Assembly (NCBI GenBank): GCA_028749475.1
Contig: JAQVWN010000014.1
Location: 1-46,065 of the forward strand
Direction: 5' to 3'
DNA length: 46,065 nucleotides
Source: Thomasclavelia sp.
GTDB taxonomy: Bacteria; Bacillota_I; Bacilli_A; Erysipelotrichales; Coprobacillaceae
Below, one piece after another: positions 24,751 to 32,452 of this stretch (positions are counted from its first letter, which is position 1; the number at the start of each line of letters is the position of its first letter). Under the pieces are notes generated by a model that saw nothing but the letters and a program-made list of their open reading frames with translations, searched no databases and had not been told where the DNA came from. Made by a program: the position numbers and the translations under genes.

Positions 24751-25342
24751 ATATCTTTTTACGTCCCTCTAATGATTTTAATAAAGTTAATTCATCAGCA
24801 TAATCTATATTACTACCAATAGGTAAACCATTAGCTATTCGACTAGTATTTATTCCTTTTTTACCAAGAAGCTTTGCTAAATATAAAGCTGTAGTTTCTC
24901 CTTCTCTTGTAGGATTAGTTGCAATAATTACTTCTTTCACTCCATCCAAACGATCAAATAAACTATCAATATTTAAATCTTCTAATGTTTTACCATCCAT
25001 GATTGACATTGTTCCATGTAAAACATGATATAAACCATGATATTCTTTAATCTTTTCCATCGCAAAGACATCTTTAGGAGATTCAACTATACAAATAGTT
25101 GATTTATCTCTAGAAGAATCTTTACATATTTCACAAATTTCATCTTCACAGATATTTCCACATTTTTTACAATAATGAATATTACTTTTAAATTCTTTAA
25201 GTGCTTTAGAAAATTCTTGTAAATAATCTTCATCTTCACCCAAACAATAATAAGCTAATCTTTCGGCACTCTTTGCTCCAATACCAGGTAGTCTTTTGAA
25301 ACAATTAACTAAGTCCTCAAAAGCTTTAGGATAATTATTCAT
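24749..25342 (-). CDS. recR: Recombination mediator RecR
   Basis: Forms the RecFOR/RecOR complex that loads RecA on gapped DNA. In order it has the helix-hairpin-helix RLPGIGAKSAERLAYY (about residues 13-28), a four-cysteine zinc finger (CKKCGNICEDEICEICKD) and a Toprim domain (ICIVESPKDVFAMEKI onward). The length of 197 residues is typical. It lies 11 bases after dnaX. The ybaB/ebfC gene usually found between dnaX and recR is absent. Confidence 0.96.
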   Translation of the reverse strand: MNNYPKAFEDLVNCFKRLPGIGAKSAERLAYYCLGEDEDYLQEFSKALKEFKSNIHYCKKCGNICEDEICEICKDSSRDKSTICIVESPKDVFAMEKIKEYHGLYHVLHGTMSIMDGKTLEDLNIDSLFDRLDGVKEVIIATNPTREGETTALYLAKLLGKKGINTSRIANGLPIGSNIDYADELTLLKSLEGRKKI

Positions 25343-25353
25343 TCTATTTCCTC

Positions 25354-27123
25354 CTAGTCATCATTTTCAAATTTAACTATGTTTTCACCAAACATATTAA
25401 TTGCAAATTCTTTAGCTTCATCTACTTCTTCTTTTTCAACTACTTCTTTACCAATATGATGAAGCTTAATTTCTGTAGGACTTGGAAGATTGTTATCATG
25501 TTTTAGTTCAACAAAATGTTTTCTTATTTTAGGCCATTTCTTTTCGCTAACCGCGATAAAATCATATTCACTACCTAATATTTCTTGTAAGAATCTCTTT
25601 AATGGATAATAGTTATTCGTATTATTAACAACATTAGCTTCTACTTGATGTTCAAAAGTTATAATTAATCCTTTATCACTACCAGCAACAACTGTCGCAT
25701 TACACAACATATTGGCATATTTAGCCGTATTCATATTAAAACGATATCTATTAATTATTTGCCATTTATCTTGTACTTCATCTCTAATAGTCATTTGAGC
25801 TTGAACAAGGATATTCATAATATCATTTTCATCAACATCTATTGGCTTATCTATTGTTTCTTTAACTTCTTCTAACGGTGCTGTATTAGAAGGTTCTTCA
25901 ATAATTTCTTGTTCAAATAATGGTTCTTCTTCCTGTAAAGATTCAATATTAGTATTTTCGTTTTGTGCTTCTTCTTTGACTTCCTCTTTTACTTCTTTTT
26001 TAGTTTCAACTACTTTTTCTTCTACGATTACTTCTTTATGATCATCCTTAATTTTATTACAAATCTTAAGAATAGCTAATTCAAAGTAGGCTTTAGGATC
26101 AGTAGTTCGAGGATAATAAGTACTAGCATCTACAAGTCTATCAACCATTTCAAAACATTCATCAACAGATATGTATTTAGATAGTAACTCTATATTATTT
26201 TTATCCAATACTGATAACACATTAACATTATCAGTATTACGATAAATAATTACATCTTTTAAAATATCAATTAAATCAAAAGTAAGCCTTTGAATATCCA
26301 CGCTACCTTCAAGCATTAAATCTAAAGATTTTAATACTGCTTCCAAATCTTTTGATAATAATTGTTTAATAAAATTAATCTTTGTTTCTATATTTAATAA
26401 TCCATAAACATTATTAACATTCTCAACAGTTACTTCATCATTATAAGCTAAACATTGTTCTAGAATACTTAAAGCATCACGCATTCCACCATCAGCTAAC
26501 TTAGCTATAATACTTAAAGCTTCTTTTTCATAATTTTTATTTTCTTCTTTTAAAACATATTCCATTCTTTTAACAATGTCTTTTTCTTCAATTCTTGTGA
26601 AATCAAATCTTTGACATCTTGAAATAATAGTTGGAAGTATTTTATGAGGTTCAGTAGTAGCTAAAATAAATACAATATGAGCAGGTGGTTCTTCCAAAGT
26701 CTTAAGAAGAGCATTAAAAGCTCCTTTAGACATCATATGAACCTCGTCAATTATATAAACTTTATATTTACCATTAATAGGGGCATACTTAACTTTTTCA
26801 ATTAAATCTCTTACTTCATCAACCCCATTATTACTAGCAGCATCTATTTCAATTACATCGGGATGTTCTCCCTTAGTAATAGCTTTACAATTATCACACT
26901 CATTACATGGAGGATTATTGGTATCACCTGTACAATTAATAGCTTTAGCAAATATCTTAGCAACTGTTGTTTTTCCAGTTCCTCTAGGTCCTGCAAACAA
27001 ATATGCATGAGCAATCTTATTTTCTTTGATTGCATTTTGAAGTGTTGTAGATATATGTTCTTGTCCTGCCAAATCTTCAAAACTTTGGGGACGATATGCT
27101 CGATATAACGCTAAATAGGCCAT
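25354..27123 (-). CDS. dnaX: DNA polymerase III gamma/tau subunits
   Basis: The clamp-loader ATPase and scaffold (589 residues). Walker A is AGPRGTGKTTVAKIFAKA. A zinc-binding segment contains CTGDTNNPPCNECDNC. Walker B region is VYIIDEVHMMSKGAFNALLK, and the sensor-1 arginine segment follows in TIISRCQRFDF. After the AAA+ domains, an acidic linker of about residues 370-430 leads to the tau-type C-terminal domain that contacts the replicase and helicase. No frameshift signal for a gamma form is evident, as in Bacillus. It is followed closely by recR. Confidence 0.96.
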   Translation of the reverse strand: MAYLALYRAYRPQSFEDLAGQEHISTTLQNAIKENKIAHAYLFAGPRGTGKTTVAKIFAKAINCTGDTNNPPCNECDNCKAITKGEHPDVIEIDAASNNGVDEVRDLIEKVKYAPINGKYKVYIIDEVHMMSKGAFNALLKTLEEPPAHIVFILATTEPHKILPTIISRCQRFDFTRIEEKDIVKRMEYVLKEENKNYEKEALSIIAKLADGGMRDALSILEQCLAYNDEVTVENVNNVYGLLNIETKINFIKQLLSKDLEAVLKSLDLMLEGSVDIQRLTFDLIDILKDVIIYRNTDNVNVLSVLDKNNIELLSKYISVDECFEMVDRLVDASTYYPRTTDPKAYFELAILKICNKIKDDHKEVIVEEKVVETKKEVKEEVKEEAQNENTNIESLQEEEPLFEQEIIEEPSNTAPLEEVKETIDKPIDVDENDIMNILVQAQMTIRDEVQDKWQIINRYRFNMNTAKYANMLCNATVVAGSDKGLIITFEHQVEANVVNNTNNYYPLKRFLQEILGSEYDFIAVSEKKWPKIRKHFVELKHDNNLPSPTEIKLHHIGKEVVEKEEVDEAKEFAINMFGENIVKFENDD

Positions 27124-27180
27124 AATTTTCCTCCTTGAATATTCCTTAATTATTATACTATAAAATAGTTATTTATACAT

Positions 27181-27210
27181 AATAAACGATGGATTTATCC
27201 ATCGTTTATT
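27181..27210 (-). terminator. Terminator after tadA
   Basis: Inverted repeat AATAAACGATGGA / TCCATCGTTTATT (27181-27210) with a four-base loop, starting at the tadA stop codon. The T run on the - strand is short and interrupted. Confidence 0.7.
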
Positions 27211-27658
27211 TTTCTCTTTTACTTTTAAAATATTGTTTTAATAAAGCTGTACATTTATCTTCTAAAACTCCACCTATAACTTCCGGATGATGATTAATCT
27301 TCTTGTCATAGTCTTTTACAACATTTGATAGTCCAGCCCATCTTAAATCTTCACTTCCATAAACAACTTTTTTAATTCTACTATTAACAATAGCTCCTGA
27401 ACACATTAAACAAGGTTCTAAAGTAACATATAAAATACAATCATCAAGATGCCAATTATGGAGTATCTTGCAAGCTTTTTCTATCGCTACAATTTCAGCA
27501 TGGCTAGTTGCACATTGATTATTTTCTCTTAAATTATGCGATCTAACAATAATTTCATCATTATAAACAATTACACAGCCTATAGGTACTTCATCTTTTT
27601 GGTAAGCTTTTAAAGCTTCCTTATAAGCTTCTTCCATATATAATTCATCTTGATTCAT
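27206..27658 (-). CDS. tadA: tRNA-specific adenosine deaminase
   Basis: Deaminates A34 to inosine in tRNA-Arg(ACG). The catalytic HAE is in TSHAEIVAIEKA and the zinc PCxxC in TLEPCLMCSGAIV; VPIGCVIV near the N-terminus is typical. I start it at the ATG at 27658 (150 residues) after an AGGAGAA site; the longer reading would begin inside the SRP RNA. The order SRP RNA - tadA next to dnaX resembles Bacillus. Confidence 0.95.
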   Translation of the reverse strand: MNQDELYMEEAYKEALKAYQKDEVPIGCVIVYNDEIIVRSHNLRENNQCATSHAEIVAIEKACKILHNWHLDDCILYVTLEPCLMCSGAIVNSRIKKVVYGSEDLRWAGLSNVVKDYDKKINHHPEVIGGVLEDKCTALLKQYFKSKREK

Positions 27659-27678
27659 AATTTTTCTCCTAATAAAAA

Positions 27679-27759
27679 TGCCATCGCACATAAACGGGAA
27701 TCCTTAATGCTGCTACCTTCCGGTCCTGACATGGTTCGAAGCCGTCTATTGCAATGGCA
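27679..27759 (-). ncRNA. ffs: Small bacterial SRP RNA (4.5S type)
   Basis: On the - strand the ends pair (TGCCATTGCA / TGCGATGGCA). The conserved domain IV core is CATGTCAGGACCGGAAGGTA followed by GCAGCATTAAGG, the Ffh-binding asymmetric loop and GGAA tetraloop. The RNA is about 81 nt, close to the short 4.5S form rather than the long Alu-containing Bacillus scRNA. The closing stem followed by TTTTT may serve as its terminator. Its place between dnaX and tadA fits Bacillus synteny loosely. Confidence 0.92.
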
Positions 27760-27765
27760 AATATG

Positions 27766-27794
27766 ATTATACCTAAAAACATCTTCTTTATCAA
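27766..27794 (-). promoter_or_regulatory. Promoter of the SRP RNA
   Basis: On the - strand, TTGATA (27789-27794), a 17-base spacer and TATAAT (27766-27771). The predicted start coincides with the 5' end of the RNA. Confidence 0.8.
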
Positions 27795-27818
27795 TATCAA
27801 AGACATTACATTTTTCTA

Positions 27819-28148
27819 CTAAATGATTGTATATTCTTTTAATTGTGTATTAGTATCTCTTCTACTATACATTACACGGATTATAACGACCTTTAAATTT
27901 TCAATAAAAGGAATATAAAAAACACAATAATTATCAACAGGCATAATACGTAAGCCACGACTATGCCAAGGTTCATTTTCATATTTACGAAAACGTTCTG
28001 GCATTTGATTAAGTCCTATAATATTCTTTTCCAACCTATCAATTTGCTTTCTAGCATTTTCTGGAGAATGTAATTCAAATGCAATATATTCATAAATATT
28101 TCTAAGATCATTATCTGCCTGAGCTGAAACTTCTATTTCAAAAATCAT
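27819..28148 (-). CDS. RelE/ParE-family toxin
   Basis: A 109-residue type II toxin-like protein. The start IEVSAQADNDLRNIYEYIAF, a middle NARKQIDRLEKNIIGLNQMP, and the C-terminal RIMPVDNYCVFYIPF and VVIIRVMYSRRDTN follow the RelE/ParE plasmid-stabilisation pattern. RelE members cleave mRNA at the ribosome; ParE members poison gyrase. The sequence alone does not decide, but the pairing with a RelB/DinJ-type antitoxin favours RelE/YafQ-like activity. Its start overlaps the antitoxin stop (ATGA), the usual co-translation arrangement. Confidence 0.88.
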   Translation of the reverse strand: MIFEIEVSAQADNDLRNIYEYIAFELHSPENARKQIDRLEKNIIGLNQMPERFRKYENEPWHSRGLRIMPVDNYCVFYIPFIENLKVVIIRVMYSRRDTNTQLKEYTII

Positions 28149-28450
28149 AAATTATAATCCTTGCGGATATCTGCGAATACGTTATCAACTGGTTTTGTGT
28201 TACCTTCTTTCATGTTGTCATATCCTTTTTCTAATTCGGAATTAAATTCTTCCTCTGATAAAGTATCCATATCAATAGTCTTTGTTGGTATTTTTACTTC
28301 AAAAGGAAGTCCTTGCTGGAGAATGATTTGTTTATAAAACATATTAATAGCATTAGAAGATGAAACTCCTAGTACAGAAAGAATTTCTTCTGCTTGCTTT
28401 TTCACCTCTGGTTCAATTCTCGCATAAAGATTTGCTGATTTTGCTGCCAT
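28145..28450 (-). CDS. RelB/DinJ-family antitoxin
   Basis: A 101-residue protein. The N-terminal NLYARIEPEVKKQAEEIL and VLGVSSSNAINMFYKQIILQ are the RelB/DinJ ribbon-helix-helix DNA-binding domain; the C-terminal half is acidic and would bind and neutralise the toxin. It has a strong GGAGGAG ribosome binding site. The promoter TTGCGA-N17-TATAAT (28497-28525) is followed by the imperfect inverted repeat ATTGCTA-N6-TAACAAT (28474-28493), probably its own operator. The pair sits between a GNAT gene and the SRP RNA. Confidence 0.9.
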   Translation of the reverse strand: MAAKSANLYARIEPEVKKQAEEILSVLGVSSSNAINMFYKQIILQQGLPFEVKIPTKTIDMDTLSEEEFNSELEKGYDNMKEGNTKPVDNVFADIRKDYNL

Positions 28451-28473
28451 AATAACTCCTCCTTTATAATAAT

Positions 28474-28525
28474 ATTGCTATATTTCTAACAATTAAATTA
28501 TATATAATTGTCCATACAATCGCAA
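28474..28525 (-). promoter_or_regulatory. Promoter and likely autoregulatory operator of the toxin-antitoxin pair
   Basis: On the - strand, TTGCGA (28520-28525), a 17-base spacer and TATAAT (28497-28502). An imperfect inverted repeat (28474-28493) overlaps the predicted transcription start. Confidence 0.6.
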
Positions 28526-28552
28526 TACATTTAAGGAGATTATACTTAGATA

Positions 28553-29053
28553 CTATAAGTATAAAGACATATATACTGCATCAAAGTATTCATTATCTAT
28601 TTTAAAATAATCCTTATAATATCCAAATTCTTTAAATCCTAGTTTTTTATACAAACTAATTGCATTTACATTATCAGCTTTAACTTCCAAATCAATAATT
28701 TCTATCTTATGATTTTTAGCATAGTCGATTAATTCTTCAACCATCATTTTTCCTATTCCCATATGCCAGTATTCTTTTAATACTGATATTCCTAGATTAG
28801 TATGATGATCAAGTCTTTTAGAACTACTAGTGGTCAATGAACCAACGCTAACTATCTTGTCTTCAACAAAACCTAAAAGCATAACATTCTTTTCACTATC
28901 AATTATTTCTTGTATAAATGAAGCTTCTTCAAATTCATTAATCTTAATATCTTTTCCAAAAGTCAAATTATTGGTTTCACTTCCAACTAGTTTTAAATAT
29001 TCAATTATATCTTTAGCATCTTCAACTAATGCTTCGCTCATAAATAGTTCCAT
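28553..29053 (-). CDS. GNAT acetyltransferase
   Basis: A 166-residue GNAT protein. The acetyl-CoA site is GISVLKEYWHMGIGKMMVEE, with the usual later KADNVNAISLYKKLGFKEFG. The substrate is unknown. No ribosome binding site precedes the ATG at 29053; instead a TATAAT (29060-29065) ends six bases before it, so translation may start leaderless there, or at the ATG at 29041. The -35 box is weak (TGACTT). Confidence 0.83.
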   Translation of the reverse strand: MELFMSEALVEDAKDIIEYLKLVGSETNNLTFGKDIKINEFEEASFIQEIIDSEKNVMLLGFVEDKIVSVGSLTTSSSKRLDHHTNLGISVLKEYWHMGIGKMMVEELIDYAKNHKIEIIDLEVKADNVNAISLYKKLGFKEFGYYKDYFKIDNEYFDAVYMSLYL

Positions 29054-29082
29054 GTAAGTATTATAGTCTTAATATTAAAAGA

Positions 29083-29110
29083 AGTCATTATTTCCTAGGA
29101 AATAATGACT
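29083..29110 (-). terminator. Terminator after the ABC exporter genes
   Basis: Perfect 14-14 palindrome centred between 29096 and 29097 with arms AGTCATTATTTCCT and AGGAAATAATGACT, followed on the - strand by TTCTTTT. Confidence 0.75.
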
Positions 29111-29115
29111 ATTCT

Positions 29116-30264
29116 TTACTTCTTCATTTTATATCTCGTATAAACTTGAATTGCAACATAGAAACCAATAATAAATAATATGATGATTAACCAATTCATT
29201 AATACTGGTTGTAAATTATCCATATTAAATTTTGTAAGTTTAGATATTAATTCATTATTATTAATATAGTAATAAGAAGGTAATATCTTAGAGATATTTG
29301 TAATACTACTTGATAACATTTCTTGAGGAACAAAACTTCCACAAATAAATGAAGATCCAAGAGCTATAACATTTACTATTGGAGAAATGATTTCTCTTTT
29401 AGTAGTTAACTTACAAATAAAGTAAGCTATAAATAATGTAAAGATAGTAAAGATAAACATATTTAAAGAATACAACAATCCATTTGTACTAAATATCTTG
29501 GTTCCAAATAAATAATATCCAAACCCATACATAAATATATAAGTAATTAATGTCAATACAAAACTTCCAAGAAGTAATTGTCTATTTAAACTTTGATAAG
29601 TTAATCCAGAAACATTCTCTCTAGCTTTAATTACATCTTTATTAAATGAAGATATAACCATTGATACTACTAAAATTATCAAAGCTAAAACTGAGTAGTT
29701 ACAAAAATTATAATAATATTTCATATTACTAATTGTATTATCTTGTACCTTTTCAACATTTACAATTGTTGCTTTTTGATTTAAATCATTCTTAATTTTG
29801 TCCTGTAATTTACTAGCATCCGTACCACTTAAGACATAAGCATTTTGGATGTTTAAATATTCATTGAATACTTGTTTTACATAAATGGCATTAGTACTAT
29901 CAGGTACTTGCATAGTCTCTATTTTTACATCTTTACCTGCTAGAACATCTTCTTTATAATTCTCAGGAATAATCATAATAAAACTTGTTTTTCTAAAGAA
30001 TAGGGCATCCTTCATACTTTCATTATCATCTTTAACTTTATAATAATTAGTATTTTTCTTTATATAACTAGTAAATTGTTTCATTTCTTTTGAATCATCA
30101 TGATTTATCACACTTACTGATACATCACTAGTATCAAAATCAGTACTAATTTGATTAATATTACTGTAACTAAGGACAGACATAAATACTAATATTACTA
30201 GATAAAGAATCATAAATCCTTTATACTTCCAAGCTACTTTAAAATATTTATTAAATACTATCAT
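29116..30264 (-). CDS. ABC-2 type transporter permease (second)
   Basis: A membrane protein of about 382 residues with an N-terminal transmembrane helix (about residues 20-38), a long extracytoplasmic domain (to about 185), then five further helices; this is the ABC-2/YhgE-like layout of exporters. I start it at the ATG at 30264, which follows TAGGAGGAAA; the upstream codons overlap the previous gene. The partner permease and ATPase are directly upstream. The substrate is unknown; drugs, lipids or peptides are all possible for this type. Confidence 0.87.
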   Translation of the reverse strand: MIVFNKYFKVAWKYKGFMILYLVILVFMSVLSYSNINQISTDFDTSDVSVSVINHDDSKEMKQFTSYIKKNTNYYKVKDDNESMKDALFFRKTSFIMIIPENYKEDVLAGKDVKIETMQVPDSTNAIYVKQVFNEYLNIQNAYVLSGTDASKLQDKIKNDLNQKATIVNVEKVQDNTISNMKYYYNFCNYSVLALIILVVSMVISSFNKDVIKARENVSGLTYQSLNRQLLLGSFVLTLITYIFMYGFGYYLFGTKIFSTNGLLYSLNMFIFTIFTLFIAYFICKLTTKREIISPIVNVIALGSSFICGSFVPQEMLSSSITNISKILPSYYYINNNELISKLTKFNMDNLQPVLMNWLIIILFIIGFYVAIQVYTRYKMKK

Positions 30265-31384
30265 ATTGTTTCCTCCTAGCAAAAATTAAGGAAATAATAA
30301 TGCATACTATAGTTACTAATACTAAATAGAAAATATTTGTAAAGTAACGTACATTGTCTGTATAGTAATATAAACTATACAAAGCATCTGTAATAAGATT
30401 AACGGGATTAATGTTAGCCAAAATAGGTAAGTTTTCTTGAATAGTGTATTTAATATCAGTAGATCCCATCATTCCAGCTAAGAAACTCATAAATAATGTA
30501 ACAGCTGTAAGTACTGAAATCTTACTATCATTTTTAATATTTAAAACATTGCTTATTACAAGACCAATCGATATACCACATATACAACCAAATACCATTA
30601 ATAATAAAATGTATCCGGTTTGAGAACCAAAACTAACCCCCAATCCAAACATCATAAACAAAAATAACATTATCATACAAAAATAATCAATAATGAATGA
30701 AGCAGTTAAACCAGCTAAGATATTTTTAAGTTTACTTGTTGGGGCAATACAAAGCCTAGCTCCTTTAGCACTTTGGTTTGCTTCGGTCATTTCTCCAACT
30801 TTGATAGCCCAAGTTCCACCATTAACACATGAAAGACCTATTAAGGTATAAAAGTAAATTACTGAAATATCAACATTATTAATACTCTTATCTTTAAAAT
30901 TATTATTACTAATTGCTTTATGAATCTTAGCTATTGTTCCATCAACTAATATTTGTGGATTTTCTTTGATAGTATTTTTAATAGTGGAACTACTTTGCAT
31001 GTAACTATCTGCAATAGATTTCATTATTGTTTGATTAGTTCCATAACCATTTTGATATATTTTTATATTATCTTTTTCTACTACATAATACCCTTCAATA
31101 CTTTTACTTTTTAATAACTTCTTAGCTTTATCTTTATTAGTATAAGTTATTTTTAAAAATCCATCTTCTTGTTTTGTGGACATTTCATTCAATAAAGAAA
31201 CAAAATTATTATCTTCATTATCAGTTACTACTGCAACTTTAAAATCATTTAGTTGTTCACTGGCTAATAAATCTGAAAAAGCCATATTAAAGAAAAATGC
31301 TAAAATTATTGGAAATAATAAACACCAAAACATCATCATCCTATTTTTAAGTAAAATCTTTAAATAATATTTAAGAGTTCTCAT
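30251..31384 (-). CDS. ABC-2 type transporter permease (first)
   Basis: A 377-residue permease with the same layout as its neighbour: one N-terminal helix (about residues 16-32), an extracytoplasmic domain of about 140 residues, then five or six helices. The segment GLSCVNGGTWAIKVGEMTEA and the preceding FYTLIG fit ABC-2 permeases of the DrrB/YhgE type. The start overlaps the ATPase stop by one base (TAATG), so the genes are translationally coupled. It probably forms a heterodimer with the next permease. Confidence 0.88.
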   Translation of the reverse strand: MRTLKYYLKILLKNRMMMFWCLLFPIILAFFFNMAFSDLLASEQLNDFKVAVVTDNEDNNFVSLLNEMSTKQEDGFLKITYTNKDKAKKLLKSKSIEGYYVVEKDNIKIYQNGYGTNQTIMKSIADSYMQSSSTIKNTIKENPQILVDGTIAKIHKAISNNNFKDKSINNVDISVIYFYTLIGLSCVNGGTWAIKVGEMTEANQSAKGARLCIAPTSKLKNILAGLTASFIIDYFCMIMLFLFMMFGLGVSFGSQTGYILLLMVFGCICGISIGLVISNVLNIKNDSKISVLTAVTLFMSFLAGMMGSTDIKYTIQENLPILANINPVNLITDALYSLYYYTDNVRYFTNIFYLVLVTIVCIIISLIFARRKQYDSI

Positions 31385-32322
31385 TAATCTCTTAATTCCT
31401 TTCCAGTTAATTCTAAAAATACATCATTTAAAGTAGGTCTTTCTGTATAGATTGATGAGTATTTGATTTTGTTTGTTTTAAGATAATCAATTATATCTTC
31501 TAAATGACTATCTTTATTATTATATTTAATATGAATATTATTACCTTCAATATCTATTGAAATAATATGTTCATCTTTAGATAAATGATCATATACTTCA
31601 TTTACTCTCTCTTCTAACATAACAGTTATTATTTCTTTTAATTCGATTTTTTCTTTTAATTCATCTTTTGTTCCAGAAGCAATAATCTTCCCTTTATCCA
31701 TAATTACGATTTGATGACATAATTGTTCAACTTCTTCCATATAATGAGATGTATAAACAATAGTTGCCCCATTATCATTTAATACTTTAATTCCTTCTAG
31801 TATCTTATTACGACTTTGAGGATCAACAGCGACTGTTGGTTCATCTAAAAATATTAAACTAGGTTTATGAGCAATTCCACAAGCAATATTTAATCTTCTA
31901 AGTAACCCTCCAGATAACTTCTTAGGAACAAATTTTTTAAATTCATTTAATTCTGTAAGATCAAGTGCTGCTTGAACACATTTTTTTCTTTCATTTTTAT
32001 CTTTGACGTATAATCCACAAAAATAATCAATGTTATCAAAAACACTTAATTCTTCAAATACTGCCACTTCTTGAAATACAACCCCTATTTTACTTTTAAC
32101 ATCATAATTAGTTGGTTTCATTTCTTGATTAAAAATCTTTATATCTCCACTATCATATTTAAGTAAAGATAATACTGTATTAATAGTTGTAGATTTTCCA
32201 CAACCATTAGGACCAAGAAGTCCTAATATTTCTCCCTTTTTTACTTCTAATGAAAAATCATCTAAAGCTTTTAACTTCCCATAACTCTTTGTTAAATGTT
32301 TTATTTCAATTACATTTTCCAT
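31384..32322 (-). CDS. ABC transporter ATPase, drug/antibiotic-export type
   Basis: A 312-residue nucleotide-binding subunit. Walker A is GLLGPNGCGKSTTINTVL, the Q-loop is GVVFQEVAVFEEL, the signature is KKLSGGLLRRLNIACGIAHK, and Walker B with its glutamate is LIFLDEPTVAVDPQSR. A C-terminal extension of about 90 residues after the H-loop (TSHYMEE) resembles DrrA-type exporters. It starts at the ATG at 32322 after GGGAGG. A pair of GCAACC direct repeats lies upstream of the gene. Confidence 0.93.
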   Translation of the reverse strand: MENVIEIKHLTKSYGKLKALDDFSLEVKKGEILGLLGPNGCGKSTTINTVLSLLKYDSGDIKIFNQEMKPTNYDVKSKIGVVFQEVAVFEELSVFDNIDYFCGLYVKDKNERKKCVQAALDLTELNEFKKFVPKKLSGGLLRRLNIACGIAHKPSLIFLDEPTVAVDPQSRNKILEGIKVLNDNGATIVYTSHYMEEVEQLCHQIVIMDKGKIIASGTKDELKEKIELKEIITVMLEERVNEVYDHLSKDEHIISIDIEGNNIHIKYNNKDSHLEDIIDYLKTNKIKYSSIYTERPTLNDVFLELTGKELRD

Positions 32323-32422
32323 ATAACTACCTCCCACTAGTAAGAATACTTATATTTTATCATTATTCTAAATACTTTAGTAAACAACAACGCAAATATT
32401 GGTTGCATAGTAGGTTGCAAAG

Positions 32423-32452
32423 TAAAAAAAATAGGATTTCTCCTATTTTTTT
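32423..32452 (-). terminator. Terminator after serS
   Basis: Stem AATAGGA / TCCTATT with loop TTTC (32430-32447), flanked by A and T runs that extend the stem and give eight T on the - strand. It could act in both directions. Confidence 0.87.

Noticed and set aside
27659-27691. Longer tadA reading with eleven extra codons
   Set aside because: The extension lies within the 3' part of the SRP RNA, whereas the ATG at 27658 has an AGGAGAA site at normal spacing.
24024-28147. Possible Mycoplasma-type code (UGA as Trp)
   Set aside because: UGA ends tmk and the relB-type gene at normal lengths with overlapping starts, and Trp is written as TGG, so the standard bacterial code applies.
28501-28552. 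A further small gene between the antitoxin promoter and the GNAT gene
   Set aside because: The gap holds only the antitoxin promoter and AT-rich sequence; no start with a ribosome binding site was found.
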